A DNA stretch of 44,725 bases from a bacterium (lineage in GTDB: Bacteria; Patescibacteriota; Patescibacteriia; UBA9570). The stretch spans positions 1 to 44,725 of the forward strand of contig JAUYKW010000018.1 of the NCBI GenBank assembly GCA_030698395.1, written 5' to 3'. Made by a program: the position numbers and the translations under genes. The first letter of the stretch is position 1. Every line of letters begins with the position of its first letter. The notes under the pieces were generated by a model. It saw only the letters and a list, made by a program, of their open reading frames with translations, made no database searches and was not told the origin of the DNA. Shown piece by piece: positions 25,836 through 36,203 of the stretch.

Positions 25836-27361
25836 TGATAAAAAGAGCACTGGTAAGTGTATCCAATAAAGAAGGCATTGAGGAATTGAGTCGTCAATTA
25901 GCCGAATTAGATATTGAGATCGTTTCTACTGGAGGAACTGCAAGTCGTTTAGAATCTTCTGGAATTAAAGTTCGTTCTATTTCTGATTTAACTGGATTTC
26001 CAGAAATCATGAATGGACGAGTTAAAACTTTACATCCTAAAGTTCACGGAGGAATACTAGCAGTTCGAGATAATGAGGAGCATCAGCGGGCAATGAAAGA
26101 AAATAATATTCAGCCAATTGATTTGGTAGTTGTTAATTTATATCCATTCGAAGAGACTGTATTGTTGGGGGCTGAACATGCAGAAGTGATTGAAAATATA
26201 GATATTGGTGGACCTTCTATGGTAAGATCCGCAGCCAAGAATTATAAACACGTAATCGTAGTGGTTGATCCAATGGATTATGCGCAAGTTGTATCTGAGT
26301 TAAAAGATACTAGTGATATTTCCCAGGAGTTTAGATATTATCTAATGCAAAAGGCGTTTGCTCATACTGCGTATTACGATTCTATGATTGCTAAATATAT
26401 GAATCGGACTAATGCGTTTAATGATGAGTTATCATTTGGCTTCAAGAAAATAGCAGACATGCGTTATGGAGAAAATCCTCATCAGGCTGCAGCGTTCTAT
26501 AAAGAACCATTTGTAGAGGAAACTAACATTACTAATGCTGAAATTATTCAAGGTAAACAACTATCCTATAATAACATCATGGATGCTGATGCTGCTTTAC
26601 GTATGGTAAAGGAATTTACAGAACCAACAGCTGTAGTAGTGAAACACGCTAATCCAGCTGGCATCGCAGTTGATGAATCTATCTCAGTTGCTTTTAAGCG
26701 AGCCTTTGAAGCTGATGCAAAATCTGCTTTTGGAGGAATTGTTGCTTTAAATAGAAATTGTACAAAAGAAATTGCCGAATATCTTTCTAAAGTATTTATA
26801 GAAATCGTTTTAGCACCAGATTTTGAGGATGAGGCCTTAGATTTGTTTGCTAAAAAGAAAAATGTTCGAGTATTAAGAATGGGAGAAATTAAGACAGTGG
26901 ATCAGTTATGGGACACAAAAAAAGTAGTTGGTGGTATCTTAGTACAAGATATGAATAAGTATCAGTTGCAATCGGATGATATTAAAGTGGTAACAAAAAC
27001 TAAACCTACAGATGAACAAATGAGAGATTTATTATTTGCTTGGAAAGTTTGTAAACATGTGAAATCAAACGCTATCGTTTTAGCGGATAATAATACAACA
27101 ATTGGTGTAGGTGCCGGCCAGATGTCACGGATTGATGCTACAAAGATGGCTCTTTGGAAAGCGGGAGATCAAGCAGGTGGATCTGTACTAGCTTCGGATG
27201 CATATTTTCCATTCCGTGATACTATAGACGCAGTGGCCCCAGAAGGAATAAAAGCAATTATTCAGCCTGGTGGCTCAATTAGAGACAGTGAAGTTATAGA
27301 CGCTGCTGATGAGCATGGAATAGCCATGATATTTACTGAACATAGATCATTTTTACACTAA
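25835..27361 (+). CDS. purH: AICAR transformylase / IMP cyclohydrolase
   Basis: This bifunctional enzyme performs the last two steps to IMP. The 508-aa protein has an N-terminal IMP cyclohydrolase domain (ALVSVSNKEGIEELSRQL, STGGTASRLES, PEIMNGRVKTLHPKVHGG). The AICAR transformylase domain follows from about residue 200, with RYGENPHQAAAFY, the catalytic Lys-His in VVVKHANPAGIA, AFGGIVALNR, SNAIVLADNNTTIGVGAGQMSR and the C-terminal AIIQPGGSIRDSEVIDAADEHG. The transformylase half uses 10-formyl-THF. The gene is preceded by a 72-base gap with its own leaderless promoter; guaA starts 5 bases after its stop codon. Confidence 0.97.
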   Translation: MIKRALVSVSNKEGIEELSRQLAELDIEIVSTGGTASRLESSGIKVRSISDLTGFPEIMNGRVKTLHPKVHGGILAVRDNEEHQRAMKENNIQPIDLVVVNLYPFEETVLLGAEHAEVIENIDIGGPSMVRSAAKNYKHVIVVVDPMDYAQVVSELKDTSDISQEFRYYLMQKAFAHTAYYDSMIAKYMNRTNAFNDELSFGFKKIADMRYGENPHQAAAFYKEPFVEETNITNAEIIQGKQLSYNNIMDADAALRMVKEFTEPTAVVVKHANPAGIAVDESISVAFKRAFEADAKSAFGGIVALNRNCTKEIAEYLSKVFIEIVLAPDFEDEALDLFAKKKNVRVLRMGEIKTVDQLWDTKKVVGGILVQDMNKYQLQSDDIKVVTKTKPTDEQMRDLLFAWKVCKHVKSNAIVLADNNTTIGVGAGQMSRIDATKMALWKAGDQAGGSVLASDAYFPFRDTIDAVAPEGIKAIIQPGGSIRDSEVIDAADEHGIAMIFTEHRSFLH

Positions 27362-27366
27362 AAAAC

Positions 27367-29184
27367 ATGGATCAGCATGAATACATAGCAGTTATCGATT
27401 TCGGATCTCAGTTCGCTCATTTAATAGCGCGCCGAATTAGGCAACACAATGTATTAGCTAAAATTTTTACACCAGATACACCAGTACATGAATATAAGGA
27501 CGCTAAAGGTGTAATTTTATCTGGTGGTCCGCGTAGTACTATTGATGAGAGTGCGATTAATTATGATCGTGGTGTATTTAAATTAGGTGTTCCAATTTTG
27601 GGTTTATGCTATGGTCATCAATTAATCGCTCAACATTTTGGGGGTACTGTAGAAAAAGGAAAAACTAAAGAGTATGGTCAGGCAACACTGCACATTAATG
27701 ACAAATCAGATATTTTTCAAGATCTTAGTAATGAAGAACGAGTTTGGATGAGCCATTGGGATGTTGTAGGCACAGCACCAGCAGATTTTGAGGTGATTGG
27801 TAGTACGAAGGATTGTGAGGTAGCAGCTATGAGAAATGTTACAGAAAATATTTGGTCTTTTCAGTACCACTTAGAAGTTCATCATACAGAACATGGCATG
27901 AAAATGTTGGAGAATTTTTTATTCAATATTTGTCAGGTAAGTGCAGATTGGAGCATTGCTGCGATTGAAGACGAAATAATTAAGGAAATTCAGGATGTAG
28001 TAGGAGCAAAGAAACATGTTTTCTTATTAGTTTCTGGAGGAGTAGATTCTACAGTTGCATTCGCATTATTAGAAAAAGCTTTAGGAAAATCTCGTGTCTA
28101 TGGTTTACATGTTGATAATGGTTTCATGCGTCATCGAGAAACTACTAAAGTTGCAGTAGCTCTCAAAAAGGCTGGCTTCACTAACTTGCATGTAGTTGAT
28201 ACTGGAGCTAGATTTTTACGCGCAGTACAAGGTGTAATAGATCCAGAAGAAAAACGGAAGATTATTGGAGAGTTATTTGTTGAAATCGCGAATGAAGAGA
28301 TGACGAAGATAGATTTGGATAAATATTTATTGGGTCAGGGCACTATTTATCCTGATACAATTGAATCAGGTGGCACTCAACATGCGGATAAAATTAAAAC
28401 TCATCATAATCGAGTGGATTTAATTCAAGAAATGATTAATCAAGGTAAGGTAATAGAGCCGTTGAAGGATTTGTATAAGGATGAAGTACGTGAGATTGGT
28501 AAACGGTTTAAGATAGCACCAAGTTTATTGAATAGACATCCATTTCCAGGACCAGGACTGGCAATTAGAACTTTATGCTCAGACGGAGATAATGAAATTG
28601 AAGATAGAGATGCTATTAACGCTAAATTAGCAGAGATAATATTGGATAGTGGATTAGATTTAAAAGCAGCAGTATTACCAATGAAGAGTGTTGGTGTTCA
28701 AGGCGATGAACGATCATACAAACATCCAGTAGTTATTGCTGGAAAAGCTACATGGAAGCAATTAAATGATCTCTCAGTTCGGATTACAAATGAAGTCTTT
28801 ATGGTGAATAGAGTTTTATGGTTAATTGATCCTAAAACTATCAGTGCTGATGCTCATATGCATGAACGTTATCTTACTAAGGATCGTTTAGATTTATTAC
28901 GAGTAGCTGATGATATTGTGATGACCAAAATAAAGGAGCATGAAGTGTTTGCGGATATCTGGCAATTTCCTGTTGTGTTAGTTCCATTTGGAGATCCAAA
29001 AACTAATGGTGAGTCGATAGTGTTACGACCAATTCAATCCCAAGAAGCTATGACAGTTAACTATTATAATATGCCACGGCCAGTATTAACAGATATTAAG
29101 AGAGAATTAAAAAAAGTTGCTTTTATAGATTATATTTTCTATGATATAACACATAAACCGCCAGCTACAATTGAATGGGAATAA
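27367..29184 (+). CDS. guaA: GMP synthase, long form
   Basis: It aminates XMP to GMP using glutamine. The glutaminase domain (about residues 1-190) has Cys81 in GLCYGHQL and His168/Glu170. The usual HPEV is here HLEV (FQYHLEVHHT), a Pro-to-Leu change beside the catalytic His. The synthetase domain has the PP-loop LVSGGVDSTVAFALL at 221-235, then the dimerisation part with RHPFPGPGLAIR, SVGVQGDERSYKHP and the end PPATIEWE. At 605 aa it is about 80-90 residues longer than the common bacterial enzyme. The extra sequence lies in the C-terminal half (SVRITNEVFMVNRVLW...), as in the longer eukaryote-like GMP synthases. Both active sites appear intact. Confidence 0.95.
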   Translation: MDQHEYIAVIDFGSQFAHLIARRIRQHNVLAKIFTPDTPVHEYKDAKGVILSGGPRSTIDESAINYDRGVFKLGVPILGLCYGHQLIAQHFGGTVEKGKTKEYGQATLHINDKSDIFQDLSNEERVWMSHWDVVGTAPADFEVIGSTKDCEVAAMRNVTENIWSFQYHLEVHHTEHGMKMLENFLFNICQVSADWSIAAIEDEIIKEIQDVVGAKKHVFLLVSGGVDSTVAFALLEKALGKSRVYGLHVDNGFMRHRETTKVAVALKKAGFTNLHVVDTGARFLRAVQGVIDPEEKRKIIGELFVEIANEEMTKIDLDKYLLGQGTIYPDTIESGGTQHADKIKTHHNRVDLIQEMINQGKVIEPLKDLYKDEVREIGKRFKIAPSLLNRHPFPGPGLAIRTLCSDGDNEIEDRDAINAKLAEIILDSGLDLKAAVLPMKSVGVQGDERSYKHPVVIAGKATWKQLNDLSVRITNEVFMVNRVLWLIDPKTISADAHMHERYLTKDRLDLLRVADDIVMTKIKEHEVFADIWQFPVVLVPFGDPKTNGESIVLRPIQSQEAMTVNYYNMPRPVLTDIKRELKKVAFIDYIFYDITHKPPATIEWE

Positions 29185-29186
29185 TT

Positions 29187-29375
29187 ATGAATTTTAAAGA
29201 TTTAGAACCTAACGATTATATTCACGATAGTGACGGTAAAGATTATCGGATTGTTGATGTGTTTAATAAAAATACCCCTGCGCAGCAAGTTTTGCTTGCA
29301 GATGATTATTATCCGATATTGATTTCTGAATTAGTAAAATTAGGATACGGAATAGGACGAAAGGCTAAAAAATAA
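29187..29375 (+). CDS. Small conserved-looking protein, unknown function
   Basis: This is a 62-codon ORF starting 2 bases after the guaA stop codon (ATG 29187; an upstream in-frame ATG at 29175 lies within guaA). The sequence MNFKDLEPNDYIHDSDGKDYRIVDV resembles a small beta-rich fold, followed by LLADDYYPILISELVKLGYGIG and a basic tail, RKAKK. I recognise no family. The tight spacing to guaA, host-like codon use, and a terminator shortly after it support a real gene at the end of the purH-guaA unit. Confidence 0.6.
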   Translation: MNFKDLEPNDYIHDSDGKDYRIVDVFNKNTPAQQVLLADDYYPILISELVKLGYGIGRKAKK

Positions 29376-29395
29376 AGGTGTTTTAGTTATTCTTC

Positions 29396-29431
29396 TTGAC
29401 GTGATTTAAGGCATGATGTATTATGCCTATA
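29396..29431 (+). promoter_or_regulatory. Strong consensus promoter pointing into a terminator
   Basis: TTGACG (29396-29401), an exact 17-base spacer, and TATTAT (29419-29424). The start is expected at about 29431, and a terminator hairpin begins at 29433. Either it makes only a tiny hairpin RNA, or it serves ftsK by read-through. Confidence 0.5.
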
Positions 29432-29432
29432 C

Positions 29433-29457
29433 GCGCCCCAAAAAGGCGCTTTTTTTG
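29433..29457 (+). terminator. Rho-independent terminator before ftsK
   Basis: GCGCC (29433-29437) and GGCGC (29445-29449) pair around the loop CCAAAAA, followed by TTTTTTTG. It ends the guaA unit or the short transcript from the promoter at 29396. Confidence 0.8.
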
Positions 29458-29478
29458 TTGGCTAGCCCTTTGACAATA

Positions 29479-29494
29479 TGGTATAGTACATTGG
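29479..29494 (+). promoter_or_regulatory. ftsK promoter (extended -10)
   Basis: TGGTATAGT (29479-29487) is an extended -10. The expected start at about 29494 leaves a leader of about 5 bases before the ATG at 29499. A TTGACA at 29470 is out of register for this -10 box. Confidence 0.55.
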
Positions 29495-29498
29495 AATT

Positions 29499-31823
29499 AT
29501 GGGAAAAAAATCAAGTAAAAAAAGAAAAAAACTCATTCCTTCATTTTCCGGTTTTGATATCGATCCTGATACTCAGCGTGGTATCTTGGCGGTAGTTTTA
29601 TTGGTGTGCGGACTTTTAACAGCATTGAGTTTATTTGGAGTTGCAGGTGAAATTGGTAATTTAGTAGCAACAGTATTAACTAAGCTAGTTGGATTAGGTA
29701 GATATGTTGTACCAATAATATTTTTTATTGTTGTATATTCATTGCTTTATCCTCAGGACTATGAAATCAGGCCAATCTATTTAGTTGGTTTAATATTGTT
29801 TGGAATTGGTGTAGTTGGACTTTTAGATGTAATGAATCCGGGTTTAAGCGGATATGTAGGTATCGCTAGTACTTATTTATTTAGAGAATTTGCTAGTACG
29901 GTTGTAGCATTTGTAGTGTTTATGGCATGTTTCGTTATCTCGATACTAATTATTTTTAACACATCTTTAGATCGTATAGCACAGCATATTCCAGCTACTA
30001 GTATAATGGGCAAGTTTTTACGTTTTATCGTAACTATCTTTTCTAGTGCTCGGGATCGGATTGCTGTTGCTAGAGAGCAGGCATTATCAGAAGTGGAAGA
30101 GCAGTATTATGATGATGAATATAGTAATGAGGCTGAAGATGAAGGTGGGGCTTCTGAATTTTCTCGGAAAAGTATATCCAGTACAGATGATGATGAAGAT
30201 ACCGAAGGAGATGATATAGACGAAGAAGGTCAGATGGAGTTAATCCATTTATCAAAACAACATAGAGCAATCGATTTACCGTTGAGCTTGTTATCTAAGA
30301 AACGTTCCAAACCAACTAGTGGAGATATTGAGAATAATAGAGAAATTATTCATCAGACATTACAGAACTTTAATATCGATGTGGATATGGGTGATATAAG
30401 TGTTGGACCTACAGTTACTCAGTATACTTTTAAGCCTGCCAGAGGAGTGAAGGTATCACAAATTATGTCGTTACAGAATGATATTGCATTAGCTTTAGCT
30501 GCTCATCCAATTAGAGTAGAAGCGCCTATTCCTGGTAAATCCTTAGTGGGAATAGAGGTTCCAAATATTACAGCAGCACGAGTGAGTTTGCGGGAGTTAC
30601 TAGAGTCTGATGAATTCAAAAATCGTAAGAGTAATTTATCAGTAATGCTAGGTAAAGATGTATCCGGAAAAGCTTATAGCGCTGATGTTGCATCCATGCC
30701 ACATTTACTAATTGCTGGAGCTACTGGATCTGGTAAATCAGTTTGTTTGAATGTTGTGTTGTTGAGTTTACTATTTCAGAATGGGCCAGATGATTTAAAA
30801 ATAATCATGGTGGATCCAAAACGGGTTGAATTCACTATGTACAACGAAATACCACATCTACTTACTCCAGTTATCACTGATGTCCAAAAAACTATTAATG
30901 CATTGAAATGGTGCGTTAATGAAATGGATCGTAGATATGAAGTGCTTTCACAAGCTAAAAAACGTGATATCGCATCCTATAATAGTGCGCATCCAGATGC
31001 AACCATGCCATTTATAGTATTCGTTGTAGATGAGTTAGCAGACTTAATGGCAACTGCTCCAAGGGAAGTTGAGGCAGCAGTAGTTCGGTTAGCTCAAATG
31101 GCTCGTGCGGTTGGTATTCATTTAATACTCGCAACGCAACGACCATCAGTTGATGTGATTACAGGATTGATTAAAGCAAATATTACTTCTCGTTGTGCTT
31201 TCAATACCGCATCTTTAGTGGATTCTCGAACGATTCTTGATTCATCAGGTGCAGAAAAATTATTAGGTAAAGGTGATATGTTATATGTAAATGCTGAATC
31301 CTCTAAACCAAAGCGTATTCAAGGAGTGTATGTTTCTGATGATGAAGTAACCCGGGTAGTTGCATATCTTAAATCAAAAGCAAAGGCAGATTATGATGAC
31401 GAAGTTATTGATAGGCAGAAATCATCTAGTTTACCTGAGGCATTTAATGATGCATCTGATGAAGATGATTTATTACCAGATGCTAAAGAGGTAATCATTA
31501 AATCAAAGAAAGCATCAGCTTCATTACTACAGCGTCGTTTACGTGTAGGATATGCAAGAGCTGCTAGATTGTTAGATATCTTAGAAGAGCAAGGATTTAT
31601 TGGTCCAGCGAATGGTGCCAAACCTAGAGAGCTTTTAATGTCAGATGAAGAGTTAGAGCAGTATGATCAACCACAAGTTGATGAATCAATTGATGATGAC
31701 GATGATGATGACAATGACGACGATGACGAAGGGGAGATTACCACAAGTGATTATGAGGAGGAAGATAATTATGATGAGGACACAACAGAGAGAATGAATG
31801 ATTACACAGAGAAAGATGAATAG
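29499..31823 (+). CDS. ftsK: FtsK/SpoIIIE-family DNA translocase
   Basis: This septal DNA pump clears chromosomes at division. It has 774 aa. After a basic start (MGKKSSKKRKK) there are about four membrane helices between residues 27 and 165, then an acidic linker (about 195-250). The motor has the beta domain (NFNIDVDMGDISVGPTVTQYTF), Walker A AGATGSGKS at about 406-414 and Walker B FIVFVVDELADLM at about 505-517. The C-terminal gamma winged helix that reads KOPS-like sequences is present (ASASLLQRRLRVGYARAARLLDILEEQG). Unusually, about 60 residues follow the gamma domain, extremely rich in Asp and Glu (a DDDDDDDNDDDD run). The gene heads a unit with the rodZ-like gene (gap 2 bases) and recA. 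Confidence 0.95.
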   Translation: MGKKSSKKRKKLIPSFSGFDIDPDTQRGILAVVLLVCGLLTALSLFGVAGEIGNLVATVLTKLVGLGRYVVPIIFFIVVYSLLYPQDYEIRPIYLVGLILFGIGVVGLLDVMNPGLSGYVGIASTYLFREFASTVVAFVVFMACFVISILIIFNTSLDRIAQHIPATSIMGKFLRFIVTIFSSARDRIAVAREQALSEVEEQYYDDEYSNEAEDEGGASEFSRKSISSTDDDEDTEGDDIDEEGQMELIHLSKQHRAIDLPLSLLSKKRSKPTSGDIENNREIIHQTLQNFNIDVDMGDISVGPTVTQYTFKPARGVKVSQIMSLQNDIALALAAHPIRVEAPIPGKSLVGIEVPNITAARVSLRELLESDEFKNRKSNLSVMLGKDVSGKAYSADVASMPHLLIAGATGSGKSVCLNVVLLSLLFQNGPDDLKIIMVDPKRVEFTMYNEIPHLLTPVITDVQKTINALKWCVNEMDRRYEVLSQAKKRDIASYNSAHPDATMPFIVFVVDELADLMATAPREVEAAVVRLAQMARAVGIHLILATQRPSVDVITGLIKANITSRCAFNTASLVDSRTILDSSGAEKLLGKGDMLYVNAESSKPKRIQGVYVSDDEVTRVVAYLKSKAKADYDDEVIDRQKSSSLPEAFNDASDEDDLLPDAKEVIIKSKKASASLLQRRLRVGYARAARLLDILEEQGFIGPANGAKPRELLMSDEELEQYDQPQVDESIDDDDDDDNDDDDEGEITTSDYEEEDNYDEDTTERMNDYTEKDE

Positions 31824-31825
31824 TT

Positions 31826-32497
31826 ATGACATCATTTCAACAGAGATCAATTAGTAATACAAAAACATTAGGAGATAGATTACGCCAAGTTAGAATTGAT
31901 AGTAATTTGAGTATAGAAAGAGTTGCTAATGATTTACAGATTCGTAAAGATTATATTCAAGCTATTGAAGACAGTAATTATAAGGCATTGCCAAGCACAC
32001 TATTTGTCAAGAACTATGTTCGTAAGTATGCTAAATATCTTAAAATCGGTAATCATGCTACGGAGCAACTTCTAGAGGAAGAACTAAAGGTATATGAGAC
32101 TCAACCAAATATACCTACTATGAAAAGACATCTTACAAAACAACCTCTAAAAGTTTTTCATATCATCCTAGGTTTATCAGTTATCTTTATAGCTGTACTG
32201 GTTGCAGCATACTTTATCTTTGAGATTCAAAATATTGCGCAACCGCCAGTAGTGGAATTACAGGAAATACCAAGCACGGTAGAATTTGATCAGCGTTTTG
32301 TAGACATTAATGGACAAACTGTTTCTGAGGCAATAGTAACGATTAATGATCAGCCAGTTGCTGTGAAGGAAGATGGTTCCTTTAATCAAAGCGTAACCCT
32401 TCAGGAAGGTGTTAATGTTTTTAAGATAGTTGTAAAAACAAAAAGGAGTAAGGAGTTTGTAGAATATCGTCAAATAATAATGAAAGAGAAAAAATAA
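31826..32497 (+). CDS. RodZ-like membrane protein with HTH domain
   Basis: The 223-aa protein begins with a Cro/RodZ-type helix-turn-helix at about residues 14-75 (LGDRLRQVRIDSNLSIERVANDLQIRKDYIQAIEDSNYKALP). A basic juxtamembrane stretch follows, then one transmembrane helix (about 110-131, VFHIILGLSVIFIAVLVAAYFIF) and an external domain of about 85 residues. That domain resembles the bacterial Ig-like/glucodextranase-B type repeat (FVDINGQTVSEAIVTINDQPVAVKEDGSFNQSVTLQEGVNVFKIVV). In RodZ the HTH binds MreB and links it to wall synthesis; whether this organism has MreB is not visible here. It lies 2 bases after ftsK, consistent with a cell-division and shape unit. Confidence 0.85.
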   Translation: MTSFQQRSISNTKTLGDRLRQVRIDSNLSIERVANDLQIRKDYIQAIEDSNYKALPSTLFVKNYVRKYAKYLKIGNHATEQLLEEELKVYETQPNIPTMKRHLTKQPLKVFHIILGLSVIFIAVLVAAYFIFEIQNIAQPPVVELQEIPSTVEFDQRFVDINGQTVSEAIVTINDQPVAVKEDGSFNQSVTLQEGVNVFKIVVKTKRSKEFVEYRQIIMKEKK

Positions 32498-32539
32498 ATA
32501 AGTAAGTCAGCCTATGATAGGCAGATAATAAATATAATT

Positions 32540-33622
32540 ATGACAAAAAAAGAACAAACAGAAAAACCAGAGGATACAAAAAAAGAACAAACACCAACAA
32601 AAGCTGAGAAAAGAGAAATGGTAAAAGATGATAGATCAAAAGCTGCAGACGCTGCTATAGCACAAATTAAGCAAAGATTTGGTCAAAATGCAATCATGAA
32701 ATTGGGTGAGGCTTCTGCCATGGAAGTTGAAGCTATTCCAACCGGATGTATTTCACTTGATTTAGCACTGGGAATTGGTGGTGTGCCTCGAGGTAGAGTT
32801 GTAGAAATTTATGGGCCAGAATCTTCAGGAAAAACTACCTTGGCACAACATATAGTTGCAGAGGCTCAAAAATTAGGTGGTTTGGCAGCGTTTGTTGATG
32901 CGGAACATGCTTTGGATCCAGATTATGCTAGAAAGATTGGTGTTAACGTAGAAGAATTATTAATTTCACAACCAGATACCGGTGAACAGGCATTAGATAT
33001 TACTGAAACTTTAGTTCGGTCCGGTGGCGTTGATGTTATTATAATTGATTCAGTAGCGGCATTAACTCCGAAGGCTGAGATTGAGGGTGAAATGGGAGAT
33101 ATGCAAATGGGATTACAAGCTAGGTTAATGAGTAAGGCATTGCGTAAGCTAACACCGTTGGTTGGTAAGAGTAATACTACTGTAATTTTCATTAATCAAA
33201 TTAGACAAAAGATAGGTGTGGTATTTGGTAATCCAGAAACCACTCCAGGTGGTAATGCACTAAAATTCTATTCTTCAGTTAGAATTGAAGTAAGGCGAGC
33301 AGCTCAGATTAAACAAGGAGATAGAGTAGTCGGAAACAGAATGAAAGCAAAGATTGTGAAGAATAAAGTAGCAGCTCCATTTAGAAATACAGAATTTGAT
33401 ATCATGTATAACGAAGGTATTTCTTTAGCAGGAGATTTATTAGAGACTGGCGTACAATTTGGTGTAATTGATAAGAGTGGAAATACTTATGCTTATAAAG
33501 AAGATAAGCTTGGTGTTGGTAGACAAGCAGCTAAGCAGAGTATTCGAGAGAATGAAAAATTAATGGAAAAGATCAAGAAAGATGTAGTGATTGCAGTAAA
33601 AGATAAAGAGAACGAGGAATAG
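32540..33622 (+). CDS. recA: Recombinase RecA
   Basis: This is the homologous recombination and SOS co-protease filament protein (360 aa). The ATPase core has Walker [10 protein letters not shown] at 92-100, [10 protein letters not shown], Walker [13 protein letters not shown], the L1/L2 DNA-binding loops ([54 protein letters not shown]) and the C-terminal domain. The N-terminus carries an unusual 30-residue Lys/Glu-rich extension before [12 protein letters not shown]. The ATG at 32540 is the only in-frame start before that extension; a Met at residue 27 would give a protein closer to the normal length. No LexA-type operator is obvious upstream. A strong terminator follows. Confidence 0.97.
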   Translation: MTKKEQTEKPEDTKKEQTPTKAEKREMVKDDRSKAADAAIAQIKQRFGQNAIMKLGEASAMEVEAIPTGCISLDLALGIGGVPRGRVVEIYGPESSGKTTLAQHIVAEAQKLGGLAAFVDAEHALDPDYARKIGVNVEELLISQPDTGEQALDITETLVRSGGVDVIIIDSVAALTPKAEIEGEMGDMQMGLQARLMSKALRKLTPLVGKSNTTVIFINQIRQKIGVVFGNPETTPGGNALKFYSSVRIEVRRAAQIKQGDRVVGNRMKAKIVKNKVAAPFRNTEFDIMYNEGISLAGDLLETGVQFGVIDKSGNTYAYKEDKLGVGRQAAKQSIRENEKLMEKIKKDVVIAVKDKENEE

Positions 33623-33640
33623 AAAAATAGCTGGGATTTA

Positions 33641-33676
33641 AAAAGTAGGTATATGCCCTGGCATGTACCTACTTTT
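33641..33676. terminator. Bidirectional terminator between recA and the membrane-protein gene
   Basis: A 16-bp stem (33641-33656 with 33661-33676, one G-U pair) begins AAAAGTAGGTA and ends TACCTACTTTT, with a 4-base loop. The A-tract on one side and T-tract on the other make it usable from both strands, fitting its place between convergent genes. Confidence 0.9.
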
Positions 33677-33693
33677 ATTTATTCTATAACAAG

Positions 33694-34029
33694 CTAGATT
33701 TTGAATTTTTTGCTCATGTCGTAAGCTCCAGGAATTTTCCAATATTGTCCTTGAAGTGTTTTGATAATAGCGATAATTTCAACTACTAGTAACACCATGG
33801 CCCACAACCAACCTATAAATGGAATTGCACCGAATAGCATGGCAATAAACATTACTACTCCTTGCTTGGCATGTGCTTGGGCAAATTTACTATCCTTCTT
33901 TGCTAGGAGAGGAATGAATACTAGGATACCTAGATAACTTAAGGCAGCAATTACTTTATTTTCATCAATGTCCTTTTGGTCGAACTTCAAATCGTCTTGT
34001 TCTGGTTGTTTTGGTGCTTGTTGGTCCAT
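33694..34029 (-). CDS. Small membrane protein, DUF4870-like
   Basis: The 111-aa product has an acidic, Gln-rich soluble start (MDQQAPKQPEQDDLKFDQKD). Hydrophobic segments follow at about residues 28-44, 56-74 and 74-92: ALSYLGILVFIPLLA, GVVMFIAMLFGAIPFIGWLW, AMVLLVVEIIAIIKTL. The motif DENKVIAALSYLGILVFIPLL...KFAQAHAKQGVVMF is typical of the DUF4870/YtxA-like small membrane proteins found in many bacteria, whose function is unknown. It is convergent with recA and follows groEL on the same strand, but is separated from it by a terminator. Confidence 0.8.
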   Translation of the reverse strand: MDQQAPKQPEQDDLKFDQKDIDENKVIAALSYLGILVFIPLLAKKDSKFAQAHAKQGVVMFIAMLFGAIPFIGWLWAMVLLVVEIIAIIKTLQGQYWKIPGAYDMSKKFKI

Positions 34030-34083
34030 ATTATTATATTAAGTTAATTATTTAACCAGTAATTAGTATATCATGTTTATTTT

Positions 34084-34119
34084 TATTACAAAAGCCGACT
34101 ATGAAGGGCATAGTCGGCT
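34084..34119 (-). terminator. groEL terminator
   Basis: A perfect 11-bp stem AGCCGACTATG/CATAGTCGGCT (34093-34103 with 34109-34119) has a 5-base loop. Read on the minus strand it is followed by TTTTGT, as expected for groEL transcripts. Confidence 0.85.
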
Positions 34120-34147
34120 ATGTTTTGGGTAAGTTTTATGACGTAAT

Positions 34148-35803
<1,656 letters not shown>

Positions 35804-35820
35804 CTATATCTTTTAATTAT

Positions 35821-36096
35821 TTATTTAACAACTGCTAAAATTTCATCAAATTTTAGAAATTTAAGATCTTCATCGTTGTATTCGACGTCATCTCCAGCAT
35901 ATTTTCCAAATAGTACTTTACTACCAACTTCTAGGTTAAGTTTCTTTACATCTTCACCATCACCGATAGCAATGATTTCACCTTCAGCTTTTTTTTCTCG
36001 GTCTACAGTGTCTGGCAAAACAATGCCGGATGCTGTGACTTCTTCTTCGCTCATTGGTCGAACGAGAATTCTATCTCCAACTGGTTGTAAATTCAT
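35821..36096 (-). CDS. groS: Co-chaperonin GroES
   Basis: The 91-aa protein caps the GroEL ring. NLQPVGDRILVRPMSEEEVTASGIVLPDT includes the mobile loop, with the hydrophobic GIVLPD tripeptide region that binds GroEL. GEIIAIGDGE and VLFGKYAGDDVEYNDEDLKFLKFDEILAVV complete the fold. It is first in the groES-groEL operon. The start has no SD. Transcription is expected from the promoter at 36175-36203, under the CIRCE operator. Confidence 0.98.
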   Translation of the reverse strand: MNLQPVGDRILVRPMSEEEVTASGIVLPDTVDREKKAEGEIIAIGDGEDVKKLNLEVGSKVLFGKYAGDDVEYNDEDLKFLKFDEILAVVK

Positions 36097-36144
36097 ATTC
36101 TGTTATTTATTTTAAAGTTTATTAGATATGAAATTTGCATTTTT

Positions 36145-36171
36145 TTAGCACTCTCATAAAAAGAGTGCTAA
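36145..36171 (-). promoter_or_regulatory. CIRCE operator (HrcA binding site)
   Basis: TTAGCACTC-N9-GAGTGCTAA is an exact match to the CIRCE inverted repeat. It lies immediately downstream of the -10 box of the groES promoter and covers the expected transcription start. Heat-shock control by HrcA is therefore very likely, although hrcA itself is not in the window. Confidence 0.97.
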
Positions 36172-36203
36172 ATTATATTAGCGGACATAGTGCTTACTGT
36201 CAA
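36168..36203 (-). promoter_or_regulatory. groES-groEL promoter
   Basis: On the minus strand: -35 TTGACA (36198-36203), a 17-base spacer, and -10 TAATAT (36175-36180), overlapping a TATAAT at 36172-36177. The start is expected at about 36168, inside CIRCE. The leader is about 70 bases. Confidence 0.85.

Noticed and set aside
278-29375. Alternative genetic code with TGA as Gly or Trp
   Set aside because: TGA ends several genes at the expected homology boundary (for example the fumarase beta subunit and the amidohydrolase).
32533-32538. TATAAT directly before recA as its promoter
   Set aside because: It ends one base before the ATG, so a start 7 bases downstream would fall inside the coding sequence.
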